Assembly (NCBI GenBank): GCA_012329085.1
Contig: JAAXQB010000220.1
Span: 1 to 6,475 of the forward strand
Length of the DNA: 6,475 nt
Direction of reading: 5' to 3'
Origin: Methanosarcinales archaeon
GTDB taxonomy: Archaea; Halobacteriota; Methanosarcinia; Methanosarcinales; Methanosarcinaceae
Below are positions 1 through 5,532 of the stretch, one piece after another; position 1 is the first letter of the stretch; every line of letters begins with the position of its first letter. The notes below the pieces were generated by a model. That model did not search any database, was not told the DNA's origin, and worked only from the letters and a program-made list of their open reading frames with translations. The translations under genes were made by a program, and so were the position numbers.

Positions 1-107
1 GAAGAGACGAATCATATGAATTTAGATTGAAATCTATTATGGAAAAGGAACTTCCAATAGAAAAAGAAATGGGGAAATGGTATCCTATGTGGGGCATTCC
101 AATTTAG
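1..107 (+). CDS. C-terminal end of an unrecognised protein (partial)
   Basis: An open frame runs from the left edge (first full codon at base 3) for 34 codons and ends with TAG at 105-107. The visible tail is charged (repeated Glu/Lys), then has an aromatic stretch KWYPMWGIPI just before the stop. The other two forward frames close within the first 30 bases, and the composition looks like real protein, so I take it as the end of a gene that begins outside the window. I do not recognise the family from so short a piece. It matters as a control: it shows UAG being used as a normal stop here. Confidence 0.55.
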   Translation, partial: RDESYEFRLKSIMEKELPIEKEMGKWYPMWGIPI

Positions 108-296
108 ATATATCTTATAATTATTTTATGATGGTGTAAAATATATGTTAAACATAACTTCAAACATTGGTGGAATGATTATACATCCGAAAAAGACTTT
201 AAAAAGAGTTTCAAATTAAAAAAATATCAAATAAATATAGATGGTAAATAGCACATTCTAATTTATTTAATTTTTCTAACTTTTCATTTTTATACC

Positions 297-310
297 TAAC
301 TTTAAAGTTA
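297..310. repeat. Perfect 14-bp palindrome
   Basis: TAACTTTAAAGTTA is its own reverse complement. It lies 13 bp upstream of the left copy of the direct repeat that flanks the nuclease gene. It could be a protein-binding site, but with AT-rich sequence this is weak. No counterpart is seen next to the right copy. Confidence 0.4.
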
Positions 311-323
311 TATGCAATCAAAA

Positions 324-361
324 AATCAAATTTTTTATATTATAAATGCAGTTAAATTATA
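324..361 (+). repeat. Left copy of ~39-bp imperfect direct repeat flanking the nuclease gene
   Basis: Aligned by eye with 1335-1373, about 33 of 39 columns match, including an uninterrupted AATGCAGTTAA core and an AATCAAA 5' end. The two copies are in the same orientation and bracket the single gene at 543-1301. This could be the footprint of an insertion or recombination event. Confidence 0.5.
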
Positions 362-542
362 ATAAAGAATCAATGAATAAAAACTTATGAAATATGTTTC
401 AAAAATAGACTTAGAAATTGCAGAAGTAATAAATCTTGAGAAAAAAAAATTAAAATTTTCAATTAAAAATTGATTATTGGAAATTTTAAATCTGAAAAAA
501 ATTTAACTATACTAAAATTATATATGATGGTATTAAACAATA

Positions 543-1301
543 ATGGCAAGGCGAAACTACAATAGAAGAAGACGATATTCACATTACCGTGAACCAAATT
601 TTATTGCTATGTTAATCCTGTTAGCTATTTTTGCCATTATATGGATTTATGCAGTAATAATATTGCCTTTTATTGAATGGGTAAGACAAAATATATTATT
701 GTTATTCATTTATTTTATTCTTATATTTATTATTTGTATGGGTGGATATACCTTATATAGAAATTACAAAAAGAAAAAAGAAATAGAAAAACAAATAGAA
801 AGGCAAGCTTTTAAAGAAAAACAAATTGCAAAAGGTTTAGTTAAATTTGTTGATAGATTTAGAATTGAAAAATGGGGCAAACCTGATGAAGTAGAGGTAT
901 GGGAAAAAGAAGATGCACAAGCAAAAGAAAAGGATAAACTAATTAATCAAATTGTTGAAACAATGCAAAATTTCAATCCAACGATGCCATATAAAAATGA
1001 ATTTCTTTATCAGATTGAATTAATTGGTTATTTAAAGTCAAAATTTCCTACTGCTGAAATCGAGCAACAAAGAGGATCGTCAAGACCAGATATTGTTATT
1101 AAAAATATAGCAATTGAAATTAAAGGTCCAACAAGAGATCAAGATTTACAAACTGTTGCTGATAAATGTATGAGGTATCATCAACATTTTGAAGAAATAA
1201 TTGTTGTATTATTTGAAACAAATGTTTATGAACGAAGATATAAGGAATGGGAAAAAGGAATGCACAATACCTTTCCACATGTAAGAATAATTAAAAAATG
1301 A
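543..1301 (+). CDS. Two-pass membrane protein with C-terminal PD-(D/E)XK nuclease-like domain
   Basis: The 252-residue protein starts with a strongly basic stretch (residues 2-16, mostly Arg/Asn/Tyr). Two hydrophobic helices follow at about 19-44 and 50-72, then a highly charged Lys/Glu coiled-coil-like linker at about 75-140. The C-terminal domain (about 150-250) carries the PD-(D/E)XK pattern: Glu153 in a first helix, P182-D183, then E192-I193-K194-G195 at the end of a hydrophobic strand. Gln203 follows in the next helix, and a hydrophobic strand (IIVVLFE) comes after it. This fits restriction-endonuclease-like (Mrr/RecB-type) folds; exact family, substrate and role are unknown. Basic N-terminus and linker suggest the nuclease domain is cytoplasmic. 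ATG at 543 is the first start after an in-frame stop at 534-536; no Shine-Dalgarno is visible. It stands alone and is very AT-rich. A defence or DNA-processing role is inference. Confidence 0.8.
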   Translation: MARRNYNRRRRYSHYREPNFIAMLILLAIFAIIWIYAVIILPFIEWVRQNILLLFIYFILIFIICMGGYTLYRNYKKKKEIEKQIERQAFKEKQIAKGLVKFVDRFRIEKWGKPDEVEVWEKEDAQAKEKDKLINQIVETMQNFNPTMPYKNEFLYQIELIGYLKSKFPTAEIEQQRGSSRPDIVIKNIAIEIKGPTRDQDLQTVADKCMRYHQHFEEIIVVLFETNVYERRYKEWEKGMHNTFPHVRIIKK

Positions 1302-1334
1302 TTTATATTTTAACATAACATTTAATAGATGAAC

Positions 1335-1373
1335 AATCAAAATTTTTATAACTATGAATGCAGTTAATTAATA
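1335..1373 (+). repeat. Right copy of ~39-bp imperfect direct repeat flanking the nuclease gene
   Basis: Partner of 324-361, with the shared core AATGCAGTTAA. It begins about 33 bp after the nuclease gene stop. Similarity fades outside the copies, so the boundaries are approximate. Confidence 0.5.
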
Positions 1374-1391
1374 TACATTCAAAATAAAACA

Positions 1392-1445
1392 CATTTATAT
1401 AGATTGTATGCATAAAATTTTTCTTCAATCTCATTTATATAAATT
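1392..1445 (+). repeat. Pair of CATTTATATARATT direct repeats
   Basis: CATTTATATAGATT (1392-1405) and CATTTATATAAATT (1432-1445) differ at one base and are 40 bp apart. Between them AGATTG (1401-1406) and CAATCT (1426-1431) could pair. The low complexity makes chance a real possibility. Confidence 0.3.
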
Positions 1446-1486
1446 ATAAATATCGTAAAATTAGAAATTTTTCTCGGCATATAATA

Positions 1487-1591
1487 AACGCTCGTTCTCT
1501 TTAAGAGCACATTAACGATCGTTCGTTCCGAACGAGCTCTCGAAGAGAATGTGCGTTGACGAGCAAACGCTCAGAGCGTTCCGAACGAGCT
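1487..1591. repeat. Dense palindromic intergenic element
   Basis: A stretch clearly richer in G+C than its surroundings is built almost entirely of short palindromes: CTCTTTAAGAG (1497-1507), AACGATCGTT (1514-1523), CGTTCCGAACG (1524-1534 and again 1577-1587), CTCTCGAAGAG (1537-1547) and AACGCTCAGAGCGTT (1566-1580). Longer nested arms share a centre near 1529: GCTCGT/ACGAGC (1490-1495 with 1559-1564) and GCACATT/AATGTGC (1507-1513 with 1548-1554). The 15-mer CGTTCCGAACGAGCT occurs twice (1524-1538, 1577-1591). Related words recur in the two downstream spacers. It has no T-run after it, so it is not a simple terminator. Confidence 0.7.
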
Positions 1592-1686
1592 TTACAAATT
1601 ATATACAGTATAAAAGGAATAAAAAGTAAGATGTATAAAGTATATTATATTGAAAATTGTATTTTTTTGTATTTCTCAATAAAAGC

Positions 1687-1693
1687 GAGGGGA
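1687..1693 (+). promoter_or_regulatory. Ribosome-binding site of the GH130 gene
   Basis: GAGGGGA lies 10 nt before the ATG at 1704 and is the clearest Shine-Dalgarno at a gene start in the window. It fixes that start and argues for bacterial-type initiation. Confidence 0.6.
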
Positions 1694-1703
1694 TTAAAAT
1701 AGA

Positions 1704-2666
1704 ATGAATGAAAATAATTGTATAGATAACAATCTTTTTACTAGATATGAGGGAAATCCTATTATTACTCCTAATCATTGGCCTTATATGGTCAATTCTA
1801 CTTTTAACCCAGGAGCTATAAGATATAATAACAAAATTTTGTTGTTGATACGAGTGGAAGACATGCGCGGGTTTTCTCATTTAACTTTAGCGAGAAGTAA
1901 AGATGGAAAAACTGGTTGGGACATTGACAAAACTCCAACTATAAAGCCGAATATTTTACGAAATGAGGAACGATGGGGAGTTGAGGATCCACGCATTGTC
2001 TGGTTAGAGGAACGGCAGCAGTATGCTATCTCGTATGTTTCTTTTTCCAAAGATGGTCCAGTAGTTTCACTAGCTTTAACTAAGGATTTTAAAACTTTTG
2101 ATCATTTAGGTGCTATGTTACCGCCAGAGGACAAAGATGCTTCTCTATTTCCGCGATTGATTAATGGAAAATATGTTATGATTCACCGCCCCATAATTCG
2201 GGGTGAAGCACATATTTGGATTGCTTTTTCGCCAGATTTAACACATTGGGGTGAACACAAAATATTAATTCCAGTGCGTCCAGGTTGGTGGGATAGCCAT
2301 AGGGTGGGCTTGGGAACTCCTCCGATTGAGACTGATGAAGGTTGGTTACTTATATATCATGGAACGCGTATAACAGCGTCTGGCAGTCTTTATCGAGTAG
2401 GTCTTGCGCTTTTAGATTTGGATGAGCCTTGGAAAATCATCAGAAGATGTGATAATTGGGTTTTTGGACCTTGTGAAGATTATGAAAGAATTGGAGATGT
2501 CCCTGGTGTCACTTTCCCTGTAGGTGTTATTATTAACGAAAAAACAAATGAATTGATGATGTATTATGGTGCTGCTGACACTTCTGTTTGCTTGGCAATT
2601 GCCAATCTTGACGATGTTTTGAATTATGTTTTAAAATCATCTAAACCAACAGAGTGTGAGTTTTAA
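1704..2666 (+). CDS. Glycoside hydrolase family 130 protein (probable beta-mannoside phosphorylase)
   Basis: The 320-residue protein matches GH130 along its whole length, with the five-bladed beta-propeller pattern of the family. Visible signatures, in order: NPII (18-21), FNPGA (34-38), LLLIRVED (46-53), ARSKDG (63-68), GVEDPR (92-97, with D95 as the likely general acid), KD-SLFPR (144-151), HRP (161-163), WGEH (182-185), GWLLIYHG (213-220), YRVGLALLD (230-238) and YYGAAD (287-292). Family members mostly phosphorolyse terminal beta-mannosides to mannose-1-phosphate, and some hydrolyse them; linkage cannot be told from sequence alone. No signal peptide is seen, so it acts in the cytoplasm. 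It has a good ribosome-binding site and is followed with no gap by a GT4 gene. Its product mannose-1-phosphate is also the substrate of ManC, encoded at the end of the cluster. Family call sure; substrate uncertain. Confidence 0.93.
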   Translation: MNENNCIDNNLFTRYEGNPIITPNHWPYMVNSTFNPGAIRYNNKILLLIRVEDMRGFSHLTLARSKDGKTGWDIDKTPTIKPNILRNEERWGVEDPRIVWLEERQQYAISYVSFSKDGPVVSLALTKDFKTFDHLGAMLPPEDKDASLFPRLINGKYVMIHRPIIRGEAHIWIAFSPDLTHWGEHKILIPVRPGWWDSHRVGLGTPPIETDEGWLLIYHGTRITASGSLYRVGLALLDLDEPWKIIRRCDNWVFGPCEDYERIGDVPGVTFPVGVIINEKTNELMMYYGAADTSVCLAIANLDDVLNYVLKSSKPTECEF

Positions 2667-3683
2667 ATGAAAATAGCTATGCTTTCCCCCATTTCTTGGC
2701 GGACACCGCCGCAGCAGTATGGACCATGGGAATGGGTGGTCAGTCTGCTTACAGAAAGGCTGGTGGAACAAGGCATCGAAATATCGTTATTTGCTACTGG
2801 TGATTCACAAACCTCTGCTAATTTGCGTTGGGTTGTGCCGCAACCGTATTCTGAGAATTTGGAAATTGATCCAAAGGTAGCCGAGTGTTTGCATATTTCT
2901 CTTCTTTTTGAGCAAGCCGATGACTTTGACATCATTCATAACCAATTTGATTTTTTGCCTTTAACTTATAGCAAATTAGTGAAAACACCGGTGCTAACAA
3001 CCATTCATGGCTTTTCTTCACCAAAAATAGTACCTGTCTATCAAAAATATAATCATCATTGTTTTTATGTGGCTATCAGCAAAGCGAATCGTCATCCTGA
3101 CCTTAACTATATAGATACCATCCCACATGGCATACCAATAGAAGATTATCCCTTTCAAAAAAAAGAAGGTGATTATCTTCTTTTTCTTGGAAGGATACAT
3201 CATGACAAAGGAACTTATGAAGCTATTTGCTTGGCTAAGCAGGTAAAAATACCTTTAATTATTGTTGGTATTATTCAAGACAAGGATTACTTTGATAAAT
3301 TTATTGCTAAACATATTGATAACAAATCTATTATCTATATGGGATCGGTAGGGCAGTCGCAAAAAATAGAAATATTAGCAGGTGCCCGTGCCCTTTTGCA
3401 TCTAATCAACTTCGAAGAGCCTTTTGGACTTAGTGTAGTGGAAGCAATGGCTTGTGGTACACCTGTTATAGCATTAAATAAAGGTTCTATGTCTGAGATC
3501 ATCATTGATGGGAAAACGGGTTTCTTGCTTAATAATTTAGATGAGGCTGCATCAAAAATTTCCAATCTTTCTACTATATCTCGTGCTAAATGCCGTGAAC
3601 ATGTAGAAAAAAACTTTTCAGTAGAAATAATGGTGCAGCGTTATATAGAAGTTTATCAGAAAATAATTGCAATTAGAAAATGA
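2667..3683 (+). CDS. Family 4 (GT4) glycosyltransferase
   Basis: A 338-residue retaining glycosyltransferase of the GT-B fold. The N-terminal domain begins MKIAMLSPISW, followed by the acceptor/donor loop PPQQYGPWE (14-22) and DIIHNQFD (88-95). TTIHG (111-115) and IPHGI (152-156) lie near the hinge. The C-terminal donor domain has FLGRIHHDKG (173-182, with basic R176 and K181) and the EX7E motif from E251 (EPFGLSVVE) to E259, then ACGTPVIA. The sugar donor is not predictable; GDP-mannose is a reasonable guess from the neighbours. ATG follows the TAA of the GH130 gene with no gap and only a weak GTGAG 6 nt upstream, so translation is probably coupled. No signal peptide or membrane helix is seen, so it is cytosolic. 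It ends with two TGA codons in tandem. Confidence 0.92.
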   Translation: MKIAMLSPISWRTPPQQYGPWEWVVSLLTERLVEQGIEISLFATGDSQTSANLRWVVPQPYSENLEIDPKVAECLHISLLFEQADDFDIIHNQFDFLPLTYSKLVKTPVLTTIHGFSSPKIVPVYQKYNHHCFYVAISKANRHPDLNYIDTIPHGIPIEDYPFQKKEGDYLLFLGRIHHDKGTYEAICLAKQVKIPLIIVGIIQDKDYFDKFIAKHIDNKSIIYMGSVGQSQKIEILAGARALLHLINFEEPFGLSVVEAMACGTPVIALNKGSMSEIIIDGKTGFLLNNLDEAASKISNLSTISRAKCREHVEKNFSVEIMVQRYIEVYQKIIAIRK

Positions 3684-3689
3684 TGATTC

Positions 3690-3707
3690 AAAAATCAAAG
3701 ATTTTTT
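3690..3707 (+). terminator. Possible weak A/T stem terminator after the GT4 gene
   Basis: AAAAATC (3690-3696) and GATTTTT (3700-3706) pair around an AAA loop just after the stop codon, so the 3' arm doubles as a T-run. The stem has only one G-C pair, so efficiency would be low. It may be chance in AT-rich DNA. Confidence 0.3.
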
Positions 3708-3773
3708 CTAATTTATTCTGAAAGAATGAGTGTTTACGCACATTCATTCTGAATGTGCTACAAGAAATTAGAA
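3706..3773. repeat. Palindromic intergenic element between the two GT genes
   Basis: Outer arms TTCTAATTT (3706-3714) and AAATTAGAA (3765-3773) are perfectly complementary. Inside lie ATTCT-GAA-AGAAT (3715-3727) and a perfect 9-bp hairpin GCACATTCA-TTC-TGAATGTGC (3738-3758). An alternative pairing AGAATGA (3723-3729) with TCATTCT (3744-3750) would exclude the second hairpin. The left portion resembles 6155-6189 and the GCACATT/AATGTGC arms recur in the element at 1487-1591. No T-run follows the strong hairpin, so it is not a classical terminator. Confidence 0.7.
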
Positions 3774-3778
3774 TTATG

Positions 3779-3784
3779 TATAAT
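3779..3784 (+). promoter_or_regulatory. Possible -10 box upstream of the two-domain GT gene
   Basis: TATAAT is a perfect -10 hexamer 41 bp before the ATG at 3826, with TG directly in front. No good -35 is seen 17 bp upstream (TGCTAC). If used, the third gene would have its own promoter just after the palindromic element. The match may be chance given the base composition. Confidence 0.3.
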
Positions 3785-3799
3785 AAAAAGAATAAAAAT

Positions 3800-3820
3800 A
3801 TTGGATATTGGATATTGGAA
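3800..3820 (+). repeat. Three tandem heptamers at the start of the two-domain GT gene
   Basis: ATTGGAT-ATTGGAT-ATTGGAA runs head to tail; the last unit supplies the only GGA-type ribosome-binding sequence, 6 nt before ATG 3826. A TTG within the second unit (3808) is an alternative in-frame start. Confidence 0.55.
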
Positions 3821-3825
3821 ATGTT

Positions 3826-5532
3826 ATGGTGAATACTATTAACCTTAAAAACCCTTTGCGAGTAACTTTTATTGCCAGTTACCCACCACGTAAATGTGGT
3901 ATTGCTACTTTTACTGCCGATCTTTTTAGTAGTATACAAGGTTTTTATGATGATATAACTACTTTTGGTAAACAAGAAAAACTACAGATTATTGCTATGA
4001 ACAATACTACAGTTTCACCAGGGTATAATTATGATAAGGAAGTTAGTTTTGAAATCAGAGAACAGCATCAGGAAGACTACTATCAGGCTGCTGATTTTAT
4101 TAATCTTTCTTTTACTGATGTAGTTTCTTTGCAGCATGAATTTGGCATTTTTGGTGGCAAAGATGGTAATTATATTATTCATTTACTGCAAAATTTAAAG
4201 AAACCATTAGTAACAACTTTGCATACAGTTTTGGAAAAACCTACACAAGGTCAGTTAAAAACCTTAAAAGAAATCTGCCGTCTTTCTTCTACTGTTATTG
4301 TGCAAACAGAAAAAGCTGTGAATATGATGAAAGATATTTATGATGTACCTGCAGAAAAGATTGTTATGATACACCATGGCACACCAGATGTGCCTTTTTT
4401 AGATTCTTTTTATTATAAAGAACAGTTTCAAGCAGAAGGAAAAAAAGTCATTCTTACTTTTGGTCTTCTTAGTGCAAGTAAAGGCATTGAGTATGTTATT
4501 AAAGCTCTTCCTGAAGTTATTGCAGAATTTCCAAATCTTCTTTTCATCATTTTAGGAGTCACACATCCAGCAGTTAAAGAACATAGTGGAGAAGAATATC
4601 GTCATTTTTTAAAGAAAATGATTAGTGATAATAACATAGAAGAAAAAAATGTTGTTTTTTATAATCAATATGTTACCTTAGAACGATTACTCCAATTTAT
4701 GGAGGTTACTGATATTTATATAAGTCCTTATATTAATAAAGAGCAAATTGTTTCTGGTACTCTTGCCTATGCTTTGGCTTGTGGCAAAGCCATCATTTCA
4801 ACTCCTTATTGGCATGCAGAAGCGCTGTTAAGTGATGGGAGGGGGATTTTGGCATCTTTTCGCGACAGTCAATCTATTACCAAAGCTTTAAAAACATTAT
4901 TGAGGAATGATACACTGCGTAATCAGATGCGTAAAAAAGCTTATCAATTTGGTCGGCGTATGATTTGGCAGAAGACCACCCAAGCTTATTTACATACATT
5001 TAGACAGGCACTTTTCAATTATACTGATATTTTTGTTCATCCTTCTCGCGAAAAAGATTTCTCTAAATGGTCAACTGTTCCTAAAATAAATCTTTCTCAA
5101 ATGCGTACATTAACTGATGATACCGGATTTTATCAGCATGCTATTTTTACTATGCCTAATCGTCAACACGGTTATTGCACTGATGATAATGCTAGAGCAT
5201 TGTTAGTATCTGTCATGAATTGGCGTATTTATAAAGATGAAAACATTCTACCCCTCTTGTATATTTATTTAAGTTTTTTAAATCATGCTTTAAACACAGA
5301 AAAAGGTCGTATGCGAAACTTTATGTCTTTTGATCGAGAGTGGTTAGAGGAAATTGGTTCTGAGGATAGCCATGGGCGGGCAATCTGGGCATTGGGGTAT
5401 ACTGTAGCTTATCCACCTACCAAAGATGTATTGAATATAAGTATTCGCCTTTTTAAGCAATCTATAGATATAACAACATCTTTCAAGGCTCCTCGTGCTT
5501 GGGCAGATTCTTTACTCGGCTCTTTATATTAG
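3826..5532 (+). CDS. Two-domain GT4 glycosyltransferase/glycosidase-like protein, N-terminal part up to an in-frame TAG
   Basis: This 568-codon piece begins MVNTINLKNPLRVTFIASY. It has a full GT4-type domain (about 10-400): SYPPRKCGIATFTADL, LQHEFGIFGG, TTLHT, IHHGTPD, then TFGLLSASKGIEYVIKAL, and the donor-site region SPYINKEQIVSGTLAYALACGKAIISTPYW. The strict EX7E motif is absent there; the variant looks typical of this subgroup. From about 420 an alpha-helical, glycosidase-like domain starts: LTDDTGFYQHA, HGYCTDDNARAL, RNFMSFDREW, EDSHGRAIWALG, APRAWADSLLG. TAG at 5530-5532 cuts this domain, and the same frame continues to 6141. I chose ATG 3826 over TTG 3808 because ATG is the stronger start, a GGA lies 6 nt upstream, and conserved sequence begins soon after. 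The GT domain may fold alone; the full protein would be about 771 residues. Donor and acceptor are unknown, with mannose likely from context. Confidence 0.85.
   Translation: MVNTINLKNPLRVTFIASYPPRKCGIATFTADLFSSIQGFYDDITTFGKQEKLQIIAMNNTTVSPGYNYDKEVSFEIREQHQEDYYQAADFINLSFTDVVSLQHEFGIFGGKDGNYIIHLLQNLKKPLVTTLHTVLEKPTQGQLKTLKEICRLSSTVIVQTEKAVNMMKDIYDVPAEKIVMIHHGTPDVPFLDSFYYKEQFQAEGKKVILTFGLLSASKGIEYVIKALPEVIAEFPNLLFIILGVTHPAVKEHSGEEYRHFLKKMISDNNIEEKNVVFYNQYVTLERLLQFMEVTDIYISPYINKEQIVSGTLAYALACGKAIISTPYWHAEALLSDGRGILASFRDSQSITKALKTLLRNDTLRNQMRKKAYQFGRRMIWQKTTQAYLHTFRQALFNYTDIFVHPSREKDFSKWSTVPKINLSQMRTLTDDTGFYQHAIFTMPNRQHGYCTDDNARALLVSVMNWRIYKDENILPLLYIYLSFLNHALNTEKGRMRNFMSFDREWLEEIGSEDSHGRAIWALGYTVAYPPTKDVLNISIRLFKQSIDITTSFKAPRAWADSLLGSLY
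5530..5532 (+). other. In-frame TAG interrupting the two-domain GT gene
   Basis: The TAG follows codons for GSLY, and the frame resumes at once as LGHFGGD and stays open for 202 codons with conserved glycosidase-domain motifs. A single base change (for example from TAT/TAC, TGG or CAG) explains it. UAG ends the partial gene at the left edge, so it is a real stop in this genome. It could be a genuine nonsense mutation, a sequencing error or a readthrough site. Confidence 0.85.

Larger units (their letters stand above)
108..542. other. AT-rich non-coding region with small palindromes and short open frames
   Basis: No convincing gene is present. Two tiny forward frames can be read: 145-219 (24 codons, containing GGMIIHPKKTLKRV) and 387-473 (28 codons, MKYVSKIDLEIAEV). 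Both close quickly, lack a clear ribosome-binding site, and may be decayed remnants. Small palindromes occur at 297-310 and 460-472 (CAATT-AAA-AATTG), the latter nested inside a weaker stem (452-460 with 479-487). A weak promoter-like pair for the next gene is TTTAAA (485-490) and TATACT (508-513), 17 bp apart, but in DNA this AT-rich it could be chance. Confidence 0.5.
1302..1703. other. Non-coding spacer upstream of the carbohydrate cluster
   Basis: About 400 bp with no supportable gene. It holds the right copy of the flanking direct repeat, a short repeated AT-rich word, a dense palindromic element, an AT-rich promoter-like stretch (around 1598-1640), and the ribosome-binding site of the GH130 gene. 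I could not assign a convincing -35/-10 pair: TTTACA (1591-1596) and TATAAA (1609-1614) are only 12 bp apart. Confidence 0.55.

Noticed and set aside
1392..1445. Plasmid-type iteron origin
   Set aside because: There are only two copies of an AT-rich word and no replication gene nearby.
1487..1591. CRISPR array
   Set aside because: The repeated 15-mer occurs only twice, is itself palindromic, and there is no regular repeat-spacer pattern.
1599..1880. 93-residue open frame on the minus strand
   Set aside because: It overlaps the palindromic spacer's downstream part and the start of the GH130 gene, which has full-length family motifs and a good ribosome-binding site. The frame has low-complexity composition and no recognisable motif.
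2663..3565. Three minus-strand open frames (2663-2935, 3018-3203, 3335-3565)
   Set aside because: All lie inside the GT4 gene, whose motifs span its whole length. Their translations show no domain and look like antisense shadows.
3738..3758. Classical rho-independent terminator
   Set aside because: The 9-bp hairpin is perfect, but it is followed by TACAAGAAATTAG rather than a T-run.
3688..3975. 95-residue minus-strand open frame
   Set aside because: It covers the palindromic spacer and the conserved N-terminus of the two-domain GT. Its translation is low-complexity, with no motif.
5530..5532. UAG as pyrrolysine
   Set aside because: No pyrrolysine genes are in view, the protein is not a methylamine methyltransferase, and the site is a helix in a glycosidase-like domain. 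A Tyr, Trp or Gln codon changed by one base is simpler.
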